Assembly (NCBI RefSeq): GCF_022095675.1
Contig: NZ_JAHYSG010000024.1
Location: 55,134-119,133 of the forward strand
DNA length: 64,000 nucleotides
Direction of reading: 5' to 3'
Source: Dactylosporangium sp. AC04546
Lineage (GTDB): Bacteria > Actinomycetota > Actinomycetes > Mycobacteriales > Micromonosporaceae
The position numbers and the translations under genes are program-made. The notes beneath the pieces are model-generated. The model saw only the letters and a program-made list of their open reading frames with translations. It did not search any database and had not been told where the DNA came from. Position 1 is the stretch's first letter. Each line of letters starts with the position of its first letter. Below, in pieces: positions 56,973-64,000 of the stretch.

Positions 56973-58022
56973 ATGAACGACACCAGCAACCTGCGGGTCA
57001 CCGGCTACCGGCCGCTGGTCACGCCCCGCGAGCTCAGCGCCGAGCTGCCGATGGACGACGCACGCGCCGACCTGGTCCGCCGATCACGCGACGAGGTGCA
57101 CCGGATCGTCACCGGGCAGGACGACCGCCTGCTCGTCGTGGTCGGGCCGTGTTCCGTGCACGATCCGGTCGCGGCCGTCGACTACGCCCGCCGCCTGGCG
57201 GTCGCCGCGGAAGCGCACAGCGCCGATCTCTCCATCGTGATGCGGGTGTACTTCGAGAAGCCGCGCACGACCGTCGGCTGGAAGGGCCTCATCAACGACC
57301 CGGGGCTCGACGAGACGTTCGACGTGCCCACCGGGCTGCGGCTGGCCCGGCGGCTGCTGCTCGACGTGCTCGGACTGGGCCTGCCGGTGGGTTGCGAGTT
57401 CCTGGAGCCGACGAGCCCGCAGTACATCGCGGACGCGGTGTCGTGGGGCGCGATCGGTGCCCGTACCCCCGAGAGCCAGGTCCACCGGCAGCTCGCCTCC
57501 GGCCTGTCCATGCCCGTCGGCTTCAAGAACGGCACCGACGGCGACGTCCAGGTCGCCATCGACGGCTGCCGCACCGCGGCGAGCAAGCACGTGTTCTTCG
57601 GCGTCGACGAGGACGGCCGCGCCGCGGTCGTGTCGACGACGGGCAACCCGGACTGCCACATCATCCTGCGCGGCGCCCGCTCGGGCCCGAACTACGGCCC
57701 GGCCGACCTCCGCGACGCCCTGGCCCGCCTGGAGAAGGCGGGCATGCCGCAGCGCCTCATCGTCGACGCGAGCCACGGCAACAGCGGCAAGGACCACGTG
57801 CGCCAGGCCGGTGTCGCGGGCGAGGTGGCCGAGCAGATCGCCGCGGGCCAGGAGGGCATCGCTGGCATCATGCTGGAGAGCTTCCTGGTGGCGGGTCGCC
57901 AGGACCTGGGCGGCGACCTGACGTACGGCCAGAGCGTCACCGACGCCTGCATGTCCTGGGACACGACCGCGGGCATCCTCGACGAGCTGGCCGCCGCCGT
58001 CCGCGCCCGCCGGGCTAGCTGA
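56973..58022 (+). CDS. 3-deoxy-7-phosphoheptulonate (DAHP) synthase, class I (AroFGH type)
   Basis: 349 residues. It condenses phosphoenolpyruvate and erythrose-4-phosphate, opening the shikimate pathway. Class I alpha marks: LLVVVGPCSVHDPVAAVDYA (metal and PEP site), MRVYFEKPRTTVGWKGLIND, CEFLEPTSPQYIADAVSWGA, IGARTPESQVHRQLASGLSM, PVGFKNGTDG and IVDASHGNSGKD. Many actinomycetes rely on the unrelated class II enzyme, so an E. coli-like class I form is noteworthy. GGGAGG precedes the ATG. The aromatic leader and terminator upstream indicate attenuation by aromatic amino acids. The last eight bases overlap the convergent phosphofructokinase gene. Confidence 0.95.
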   Translation: MNDTSNLRVTGYRPLVTPRELSAELPMDDARADLVRRSRDEVHRIVTGQDDRLLVVVGPCSVHDPVAAVDYARRLAVAAEAHSADLSIVMRVYFEKPRTTVGWKGLINDPGLDETFDVPTGLRLARRLLLDVLGLGLPVGCEFLEPTSPQYIADAVSWGAIGARTPESQVHRQLASGLSMPVGFKNGTDGDVQVAIDGCRTAASKHVFFGVDEDGRAAVVSTTGNPDCHIILRGARSGPNYGPADLRDALARLEKAGMPQRLIVDASHGNSGKDHVRQAGVAGEVAEQIAAGQEGIAGIMLESFLVAGRQDLGGDLTYGQSVTDACMSWDTTAGILDELAAAVRARRAS

Positions 58023-59343
58023 ACGAGGCCGGCTGACCTGTGGCCTCCAGCACGGAGAGCCACAGGTCACCGTCCGGGTCGACCAGGTTCCGCGAGCTGA
58101 TCGCCAGCGTGATGGGCACGTGCACGAACCGCCCGCGCCAGCGGCCGACCACCATCTCGGTCCGCCCGGCCATCGCCGCGTGCACCGCGGCGTGGGCCAG
58201 GCGGATGCAGTACACGCTGTCGTACGGGTCGGCGGGGACGCTCCGGATGGTGTAACTGGGGTCGATGTACTTCAGGTTCGCCTCGACCCCCGCCGCGGCG
58301 AAGTGCTCGGCGATGCGCTGCCGCAGGTAGCGGCCGAAGTCCTCCAGCCGGACGTTGCCGGAGGCGTCGGTGCCCTTCGCGGTGAGGTACTCCTGGCCGG
58401 CGCCCTCGGCCACGACGATCATCGCGTGGCCGCGGTCGACCACCCGCCGCCGCAGGTGCTCCAGGAACCCGCCGGGGCCGTCGAGGGCGAACGGCACCTC
58501 GGGGATGAGGACGTAGTCGGCGTCGTTGTTGGCCAGCGCCGCATAGCAGGCGATGAAGCCGGAGTGCCGCCCCATCAGCTGCACCAGGCCGATCCCGTTC
58601 GGGAAGGCCGTCGCCTCCACGTGCGCCGCGCGGATCGCCTCGGTCGCCTTGCCGAAGGCGGTCTGAAAGCCGAAAGAGCGTTCGATGTACGGAATGTCGT
58701 TGTCAATGGTCTTGGGAACGCCCACGACGGCGATGCGGCGGCCCCGCTCGGCGACCACCTCGGCGATCTTCAGCGCGCCGCGCATCGAGCCGTCGCCGCC
58801 GATGACGAACAGGACGTTGATGCTCAGCTGCTCCAGGCAGTCGACGATCTCGTTCGGGTCCTGGTTGCCGCGCGAGGTCCCGAGAATCGTGCCGCCGTAC
58901 TCGTTGATGCCGCTCACGACCTCGGGCGTGAGGTCGACGACGGGCCGGCCGTAGCGCGCGGTCATCCCCTGGTAGCCGTTGCGGAAGCCGAAGATGCGGT
59001 GCACGCCGTAGTGGTTGGTGAGCTCCAGGACCAGGGCCCGGATCACGTCGTTGAGCCCCGGGCACAGCCCGCCGCAGGTGACGATCCCGACCCGGGTCTT
59101 CGACGGGTCGAAAAAGATCTTCGATCGCGGCCCGCCCGGCTCGAACCCCGGCAGCTCCGCCACCGGCACCCCGCGCGCGGCGACGAGCGACACCGTGTCG
59201 TCGAGCAGCACCCGGTCGTCCTCGTCGACGTAGTGCTGCGTGCTGCGCTGCCGCCGCAGCGCCGCCGACAGCGGCGAATCGATGCGACACTCACCGAGGG
59301 TGGTGACCTCGAGCTGCGCGCGTTCGTCGACCATGCCCGCCAT
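58015..59343 (-). CDS. 6-phosphofructokinase, ATP-dependent, long TP0108-like clade
   Basis: About 442 residues, longer than PfkA (about 320-340). The glycolytic enzyme phosphorylates fructose-6-phosphate. Motifs: VGIVTCGGLCPGLNDVIRAL, RNGYQGM, ILGTSRGNQDPNEIVDCLEQ, GGDGSMRGALKIAE and PKTIDNDIPYIERSFGFQTA, MGRHSGFIA. GGDG (not GGDD) at the phosphate site points to ATP and not pyrophosphate as donor. The roughly 70-residue N-terminal extension is typical of this clade. The start is uncertain: ATGs at 59343 and 59334 and a GTG at 59364 are in frame and none has a strong ribosome site. Confidence 0.92.
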   Translation of the reverse strand: MAGMVDERAQLEVTTLGECRIDSPLSAALRRQRSTQHYVDEDDRVLLDDTVSLVAARGVPVAELPGFEPGGPRSKIFFDPSKTRVGIVTCGGLCPGLNDVIRALVLELTNHYGVHRIFGFRNGYQGMTARYGRPVVDLTPEVVSGINEYGGTILGTSRGNQDPNEIVDCLEQLSINVLFVIGGDGSMRGALKIAEVVAERGRRIAVVGVPKTIDNDIPYIERSFGFQTAFGKATEAIRAAHVEATAFPNGIGLVQLMGRHSGFIACYAALANNDADYVLIPEVPFALDGPGGFLEHLRRRVVDRGHAMIVVAEGAGQEYLTAKGTDASGNVRLEDFGRYLRQRIAEHFAAAGVEANLKYIDPSYTIRSVPADPYDSVYCIRLAHAAVHAAMAGRTEMVVGRWRGRFVHVPITLAISSRNLVDPDGDLWLSVLEATGQPASFS

Positions 59344-59414
59344 GGTCCGCGACCGAGGTTTCACGCCGATGAAATCGCGTTGTGGCCCGGTGTGATCTGC
59401 TGGATGGTGGGCGC

Positions 59415-59978
59415 ATGCGGGTGACGTTCTCCCGGTTGGCCGACCACGAGTGGGCCGACGTGCTGATCGAGCGCGATGACGGCGTGGTGTACCGGATGCA
59501 CGCCGGTCCCGTGACCGAGCACCTCCCGCACGATCTCGTCCACTTCACCGTCGAGGAAGCGCTGGGCATGCCGGACGGCATCTGGGGCGCGATCGCCGGC
59601 GGCGCGGTGTTCAAGAGCATGACGCACGTGTCGGGCCGCCGGCCGCCCCACGCGGCCGACAGGTCCGCCGCCCTGATCCGTGAGCACCGCGCGCTGCTGC
59701 AGCGGGCCGAGCTCATCGGCGGGTTCGTCGAGCGCGCCGCCGACCTGCCGGACGCCGAGCTGCCGCACTACGTCGCGACCGCCCCGGTGGGCGAGGTCCC
59801 CCGGCCGACGGTGGACCGCGTGCGGACCGCGGTGGCCGCGCTGCGGGCGGCCCAGGAGCGCTGGAGCGCGCTGGAGGTCGGCGACACGCTCGTGGTGGAG
59901 TGGCCGGTCCACCGCCGGATGCCGCCGGCGACGAGGCCCAGGTCGGCCCGGCGGGAGCCCGCCCGCCGCCGCGGCTGA
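59415..59978 (+). CDS. Hypothetical protein
   Basis: 187 residues. No membrane helix or signal peptide. Blocks are HEWADVLIERDDGVVYRMHA, LPHDLVHFTVEEALGMPDGI, WGAIAGGAVFKSMTHVSGRR, then a helical pair (IREHRALLQRAELIGGFVER) and a basic C-terminal tail (ATRPRSARREPARRR). LPHDLVHFxVExALGxxxGxWGxIAxGxxF recurs in uncharacterised actinobacterial proteins. Function unknown. Its stop is one base from the convergent EEP-domain gene. Confidence 0.7.
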   Translation: MRVTFSRLADHEWADVLIERDDGVVYRMHAGPVTEHLPHDLVHFTVEEALGMPDGIWGAIAGGAVFKSMTHVSGRRPPHAADRSAALIREHRALLQRAELIGGFVERAADLPDAELPHYVATAPVGEVPRPTVDRVRTAVAALRAAQERWSALEVGDTLVVEWPVHRRMPPATRPRSARREPARRRG

Positions 59979-59979
59979 C

Positions 59980-61161
59980 TCAGAGATCCAGGTCCACCCA
60001 CACCGCCGCGTGGTCGGAGGCGCCGTGGCGGGCCGCGGTCAGGTCCTCGTAGACCGTCCAGTGGCTCGGCGGCTTCTTGTTCGACGGGGTGCCCCACAGG
60101 CCCTTGCGGAAGATGCCGCCCGCCGTCACGCGCTCGGCCAGCTCGGGGCTGAGCAGGATGTAGTCGAGGCGGTTGCCCAGGCTGCACGACTGGAAGCTGC
60201 CCGGGCGCTCGCGGTCCTCGTCCTTCGCGTCATAGAGGCCCGTGAACGCGTCCAGGTCGTACGCGTTGACCAGCGGCGTGCCCGGGTCCAGCAGCGGCTC
60301 CAGGGTCGGGTGGTGCTTCGGGTCGTGGCGGTCCGGGCCCTTGTTGAAGTCGCCCATGATCGCCACATGTTCGGCACCGTCCGCGCGGAGGCGGTCGTAG
60401 ATCGCGCGCACCTCGGCGCTCTGGCGGGACCGCAGCGGGTCCGGGTCGCCGCCGGTGAACGACTGGCTCTTGAGGTGGTTCAGCAGCAGGTACAGGTCGG
60501 TGCCGCCGGGCAGCCGCAGCTTGTACAGCGGGCAGTCGCGGCTGAACAGGCGCTTGCCGGGGCGGCCCGGGTCCGGGACGTCGACGTGGCTGCGGACCCA
60601 GTCGACGTCGATCTCGGCGGTACACAAGAGGCCCACGTCGATGCCGCGGGCGTCGTTGCCGTCGACCAGCATCGCGTGGCCGTAGCGGTCGCCGAGGAGC
60701 TCGTCGTTGAAGCGCACGAGGGCCGGGCGGTTCTCGGCCTCGACCAGGCACAGGACGTCGGCGGCGACGTCGCCGATCACCCGCGCCGTCATCCGGGTCG
60801 ATTGCTCGTCGACCGGCTCGACGGTCAGCTCGACCCAGCCCGTCCAGTCGGCCCGGCCGCGCGCCACGATCCGCGGCTCGCGGTCGTCCGGCGCGGCGAG
60901 GAAGTCGCCGCGGTTCTCCCGCAGGATCGCCCACGCGGTCTCGAACTGCTCCTTGTTGAGCCGCCGCCCGGCGCGCGTCTCGACCAGCACGCCGAGTGTC
61001 TGCAGCGCGTCGAGCATCGCCGCCTTGTCGTCGTCGGAGTACTCGGCCTTCGCCGCGATCCGGTTGAACGTCTCGAACGCGGTCAGCGCCGGCTGTCCTG
61101 CGTCCCGGAGCGCTTTCGCTCGTGCGAACAGGTTCTCCACGTTGAACGTCGCCAGTCGCAT
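59980..61161 (-). CDS. Endonuclease/exonuclease/phosphatase (EEP) family protein
   Basis: 393 residues. The EEP fold of Mg-dependent DNase I/exonuclease III-like phosphodiesterases is shown by MRLATFNVENLFARAKALRD (first catalytic Asn), VLCLVEAENRPALVRFNDEL (metal Glu), LLLNHLKSQSF, IMGDFNKGPD (Asp/Asn pair) and the closing GASDHAAVWVDLDL (His). An insert of about 80 residues follows the first strand (AEYSDDDKAAMLDALQTLGV). No signal peptide, so cytosolic; nucleic acid or phospholipid-type substrates are both possible. I start at the ATG at 61161, directly at the first strand. Confidence 0.85.
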   Translation of the reverse strand: MRLATFNVENLFARAKALRDAGQPALTAFETFNRIAAKAEYSDDDKAAMLDALQTLGVLVETRAGRRLNKEQFETAWAILRENRGDFLAAPDDREPRIVARGRADWTGWVELTVEPVDEQSTRMTARVIGDVAADVLCLVEAENRPALVRFNDELLGDRYGHAMLVDGNDARGIDVGLLCTAEIDVDWVRSHVDVPDPGRPGKRLFSRDCPLYKLRLPGGTDLYLLLNHLKSQSFTGGDPDPLRSRQSAEVRAIYDRLRADGAEHVAIMGDFNKGPDRHDPKHHPTLEPLLDPGTPLVNAYDLDAFTGLYDAKDEDRERPGSFQSCSLGNRLDYILLSPELAERVTAGGIFRKGLWGTPSNKKPPSHWTVYEDLTAARHGASDHAAVWVDLDL

Positions 61162-61191
61162 GCACGCACCGTAGCAACCCCTCACCGACGG

Positions 61192-62367
61192 TCAGGTCGG
61201 CAACGCGACACGTTCGTCCCAATCGATGGGGTGGTCGAACTGCCACGCGAACGAGCTGGGCCGTGCGAACCGCATCAGCGTCGGCATGAGCAGGTCGCGC
61301 AGCACCCGGCCGACCGGCCCGGCGGCCTTGTCGCTGTTGGTCCGCGCGGCCATCTTGATGATCCGTTCCACGCGTTCGCGGCGGATTCGCTCGTACTGCT
61401 GGAAGGCCCGCTCCGGCGGAAGGTCCCGCAGGCACCGGGCGAGCTGGACCGCGCTCTCGATCGCGAGGGAGGCGCCCTGCCCGGAGCTCGGGCTGGTCGG
61501 GTGGGCCGCGTCGCCGATGAGCACGACGTTGCCGCGGTGCCACGTCGGCACCCTCGGGATGTCCTCCAGCCCGCCGGTGACGACGAGGTCGTCCGGGTCG
61601 GTGCGGCGGATCAGCTCGACGGCCGGCACCCGGTCGTCGCCGAACACCTCGGCGATGCGCCGCAGCCACTCGGCGTTGTCGACCCGGCGAGCCTCGGCGG
61701 CGCTCATCGGCGCGCGGTGCGGCAGGTTGGCGAACCAGCCGGCGTCGTCCCGGCCGACCTGGTAACCGAAGAAGGCCCGCTTGCCGAACACCATGTGCAT
61801 CTTGTCGTGGGTGTCGTCGAGGCCGTCGGTCTTGGTCACGCGCGCGCCGAACCCGAGCAGCCCGGCGTACCGCGGCTCGGGCGCCGCCGGGTCGATCAGG
61901 CGCCGGGTGGTGGAGCGGATCCCGTCGGCGCCGACGATGACGTCGGCGGCCGCGGTCGTGCCGTCCGCGAACCGGGCTTCGCCGCCATCAATCTGGGTGA
62001 GTCTCTTGCCGTGCTCGAACGCGACGCCGCGCTGGACGGCCTCGTCATACAGCGCGCGGTACAGCTCGGCCCGCCACACGAGCAGCATCTGCGGCAGGTC
62101 GGCCGGGCTGCCGAACTCGCCGAGCCGCTTGCCCGTCCAGCTCTGCATGACCATCCCGGCCATGGGGGTGCCGATCCGCTCGACGACGTGCTCGGCATCG
62201 ATGGCCTTCAGCGCGGTACGCCCGTTGGGCGCGATGCTGAGCGCCCCACCAACGCCGTCGGCAGTGCCGTCGTACGCCTCGAACACCCGACTTTCGATCC
62301 CGGACTTCTGCAGCGCCATGGCTGCGACGGGGCCGGCGATCCCGCCCCCGATGACGATCGCCTTCAT
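61192..62367 (-). CDS. FAD-dependent monooxygenase
   Basis: 391 residues. The FAD-binding N-terminus VIGGGIAGPVAAMALQKSGI (GxGxxG-type), the DG motif ADVIVGADGIRSTTRR and the GD motif VVLIGDAAHPTSPSSGQGAS mark class A flavoprotein hydroxylases, which use NAD(P)H and O2 to oxygenate aromatics or polyketides or to inactivate drugs. The substrate is unknown. The ATG lies seven bases after the -10 hexamer, so the message is probably leaderless. A PadR regulator and aldo-keto reductase lie upstream on the same strand, and the operator between them suggests PadR control. Confidence 0.9.
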   Translation of the reverse strand: MKAIVIGGGIAGPVAAMALQKSGIESRVFEAYDGTADGVGGALSIAPNGRTALKAIDAEHVVERIGTPMAGMVMQSWTGKRLGEFGSPADLPQMLLVWRAELYRALYDEAVQRGVAFEHGKRLTQIDGGEARFADGTTAAADVIVGADGIRSTTRRLIDPAAPEPRYAGLLGFGARVTKTDGLDDTHDKMHMVFGKRAFFGYQVGRDDAGWFANLPHRAPMSAAEARRVDNAEWLRRIAEVFGDDRVPAVELIRRTDPDDLVVTGGLEDIPRVPTWHRGNVVLIGDAAHPTSPSSGQGASLAIESAVQLARCLRDLPPERAFQQYERIRRERVERIIKMAARTNSDKAAGPVGRVLRDLLMPTLMRFARPSSFAWQFDHPIDWDERVALPT

Positions 62368-62373
62368 GGCTCA

Positions 62374-62402
62374 AGTATTCAGCTCTGACTAGTCAGCGTC
62401 AA
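62374..62402 (-). promoter_or_regulatory. Promoter of the monooxygenase gene with PadR-type operator
   Basis: Leftward TTGACG (complement of 62397-62402), exactly 17 bases, then AATACT (complement of 62374-62379). The spacer contains the perfect palindrome CTGACTAGTCAG (62385-62396) adjoining the -35. Transcription would begin at about 62367, the first base of the start codon. Confidence 0.75.
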
Positions 62403-62998
62403 CTATTCGCGCGCAACTCCTCGTGGAAGGCCGCCCACGTCGGCCCCCAGTCCGTGGCGATCTTCTCGATGAACTCGCCCACGAAGGCCGCTTCGGCATC
62501 GAGCAGCTTGACGCGATATACCTCCTCGACCAGGAACAACGGGTGGACGCCCTGGCTCTCCGCCAGATCGATCGCCTGCTGCGTCTCGGCGCGCACCGTG
62601 TGGAGTTTCCGCAGCCGCTGGCCGAGCAGCTCGACGACCTCGTCCGGTTCGAGCGCGCCGATGAGCGACAGCGCGGAGACGAACGCCGGGTACTCGTGCT
62701 GCGGCTGCTCCACCAGCTCCCGGAGCCACTCCCGCAGCTCGGCCCGCCCTTCGCCGGTGATCGCGTACACGGTCCGCTCCGGCCGCTGCCCGTCCCGGCT
62801 GGTGGCCTGCTCGGCGACGAACCCGGCCTTGGCGAGCTGCTGGATGACCATGTACAGCGACCCGTGGGTGAACTTGATGCTGCGCGCGTCCCCGTTGGCC
62901 TGCAGCGCCTTGCTGAGCTCGTAGGGGTGCATCGGCGCCCGGCTGAGATAGGCGAGCGCGGCCAGTGCCAGGAGGTTGGCGACCTTCCGCTTGCTCAT
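62399..62998 (-). CDS. PadR-family transcriptional regulator
   Basis: 199 residues. The N-terminal winged helix LLALAALAYLSRAPMHPYEL, SKALQANGDARSIKFTHGSL, YMVIQQLAKAGFVAEQATSR and ERTVYAITGEGRAELREWLR is diagnostic of PadR, followed by a helical dimerisation domain with a PadR C-terminal look (FVSALSLIGALEPDEVVELL). It likely represses the downstream monooxygenase gene through the palindrome just beyond its stop codon. Its ATG overlaps the stop of the aldo-keto reductase gene (ATGA), so the two are translationally coupled. Confidence 0.92.
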   Translation of the reverse strand: MSKRKVANLLALAALAYLSRAPMHPYELSKALQANGDARSIKFTHGSLYMVIQQLAKAGFVAEQATSRDGQRPERTVYAITGEGRAELREWLRELVEQPQHEYPAFVSALSLIGALEPDEVVELLGQRLRKLHTVRAETQQAIDLAESQGVHPLFLVEEVYRVKLLDAEAAFVGEFIEKIATDWGPTWAAFHEELRANS

Positions 62999-63984
62999 CG
63001 CCCACCGCCCGCAGGGTCGTGCGGAGCGCGCCGACCCGGCTCGCCCGCGCCGTCGCCTTGCCCGGTTCGGCCCGCGCCGTGCTTCCCTGGCTTGATCGCC
63101 GTTTCGGCCTCGGCGGCGCCCTCCTTGGTCGCGCGCTGGTCGATGGCCCCGACCACGCCGAGCTCGGCCAGCGAGCCCTCGTCGAGCCGGATGTGCTCGA
63201 CAGCGAGGTTCTCCTCGAGGTGCTCCAGCCGCGAGGTGCCGGGAATGAGCAGCGTGTTCGGCGCGACGGCCAGCACCCAGGCGAGCGCCACCTGCGCGGG
63301 CGTGATGTCGAACCGCCGGGCGACGTCCTTGACCCGCGGATGCCCGATCACCCGCTCCCGCCCGAACGCGGCCCCGAGCGGAAAGAACGGCACGAACGCG
63401 ATCCCGCGCTCGGCACACTCCCGCAGCACACCCTCGGACCCCCGGTCGACGAGATTGAACGGATTCTGCACGCAGGCGATCTCGGTCCGTCCGAGCGCCT
63501 GCCGCAACTGCCCCACCTCGACGTTGCTGAGCCCGATCCCCCCGATGAGCCCCTCGTCGCGCATGGCGATCATCGCGTCCAGCTGCTCACCGAACTCCCC
63601 GTGCCCGGTCAGCCGCAGGTTGACCACCGCAAGCCGCTCAAGCTTGAGCGCCTTGAGATTCTCCAGCACTCCCGCCCGCAACTGCTCGGGCCGCTGCGCC
63701 GGCACCCACCCCCCGCGGGCATCCCGCTCGGCCCCGACCTTGCTGACGATGACGAGCCGCTCGGGATACGGATACAGCGCGCTGCGCAACAACTCGTTCG
63801 CGACGTCAGGCCCGTAGTACTGGGCGGTGTCGATGTGGTCGACCCCCAGCTCCACGGCCCGCCGCACCACGGCCAGCGCCTCGGCCCGATCCCGAGGCGG
63901 CCCGAAGGCCCCACGCCCGGGAAGCTGCATGGCCCCGAACCCAACCCGGTGCACCTTCCGCCCGCCCAGTGGAAAGCTCTTCAC
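62995..63984 (-). CDS. Aldo/keto reductase with charged C-terminal tail
   Basis: 329 residues. NADPH-dependent carbonyl reductase of the AKR fold: VHRVGFGAMQLPG, catalytic Asp/Tyr in VDHIDTAQYYGPDVANELLR, Lys in LVIVSKVGAERDARGGW, His in NLRLTGHGEF (the usual RxH-like strand), IGGIGLSNVEVGQLRQAL and the cofactor end LLIPGTSRLEHLEENLAVEH. The last 40 or so residues (TKEGAAEAETAIKPGKHGAG and basic Gly-rich sequence) extend past the normal end and look disordered. GTG start, with no upstream sequence left to judge the promoter. It may act in one pathway with the monooxygenase. Confidence 0.88.
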   Translation of the reverse strand: MKSFPLGGRKVHRVGFGAMQLPGRGAFGPPRDRAEALAVVRRAVELGVDHIDTAQYYGPDVANELLRSALYPYPERLVIVSKVGAERDARGGWVPAQRPEQLRAGVLENLKALKLERLAVVNLRLTGHGEFGEQLDAMIAMRDEGLIGGIGLSNVEVGQLRQALGRTEIACVQNPFNLVDRGSEGVLRECAERGIAFVPFFPLGAAFGRERVIGHPRVKDVARRFDITPAQVALAWVLAVAPNTLLIPGTSRLEHLEENLAVEHIRLDEGSLAELGVVGAIDQRATKEGAAEAETAIKPGKHGAGRTGQGDGAGEPGRRAPHDPAGGGR

Positions 63985-64000
63985 ACGGCCAGCCTACGGC

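Overview
The window is high-GC actinobacterial DNA. GC-rich third codon positions, frequent GTG and TTG starts, BTAD/AfsR-type and SigE-type regulators, ricin-lectin exoenzymes and CebR-like operators point to a filamentous actinomycete. Micromonosporaceae (Dactylosporangium, Actinoplanes or a relative) is my best guess by family resemblance, not proven. It reads as ordinary chromosome with a few worn mobile-element remnants, not as a phage or plasmid.

Layout. 0-2.4 kb: end of a DUF4190 protein, an IS110 remnant, a RibD/DHFR-fold reductase, an IS256-type remnant and a small hypothetical. 2.4-13.9 kb: an IlvD/Edd dehydratase, a ten-TM GGDEF-EAL protein, a giant fused ABC exporter, and an operon of an alpha/beta hydrolase plus an AfsR-like regulator. 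13.9-22.1 kb: selenocysteine decoding locus (tRNA-Sec, selA, selB), interrupted by a 4.7-kb stretch of orphan membrane proteins and broken genes. 22.1-30.8 kb: a secreted S1 protease with lectin domain, a small secreted protein, a lone condensation domain, an S1-RNA-binding mini-protein with an elaborate leader, DUF418/TetR, a SigE-type sigma factor with membrane partner, a P-loop kinase, and MarR/azoreductase. 30.8-39.9 kb: M20 amidohydrolase/asparagine synthetase, a two-component pair, rhodanese, hydrolase/TPR, an MFS-Usp fusion and a GNAT. 39.8-51.3 kb: two FtsX-like permeases without an ATPase, a chemoreceptor, GH30 glycosidase/LacI, and MFS. 51.3-64 kb: TetR, a beta-hydroxyacid-dehydrogenase-like enzyme, a frameshifted HEAT-like gene carrying palindromic repeats, a lipoprotein beta-lactamase-fold hydrolase, DAHP synthase behind an aromatic-rich attenuator, phosphofructokinase, an EEP nuclease, and an FAD monooxygenase/PadR/aldo-keto reductase cluster.

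How the parts work together. SelA converts Ser-tRNA-Sec to Sec-tRNA-Sec and SelB delivers it to UGA; the tRNA and both proteins are encoded here, but I found no convincing selenoprotein or selD. Several regulator-target pairs show readable operators: MarR/AzoR (two tandem palindromes), TetR/MFS (25-nt palindrome inside the promoter), PadR/FAD monooxygenase (12-nt palindrome in the -35/-10 spacer), LacI/GH30, and a CebR-like site at the protease start. Two RNA leaders stand out: a W-Y-W-R-F leader peptide and terminator ahead of the DAHP synthase, and an 18-codon leader plus sequestered 12-nt Shine-Dalgarno ahead of the S1-domain gene. All functions are inferred from sequence reading alone; no database search was run.
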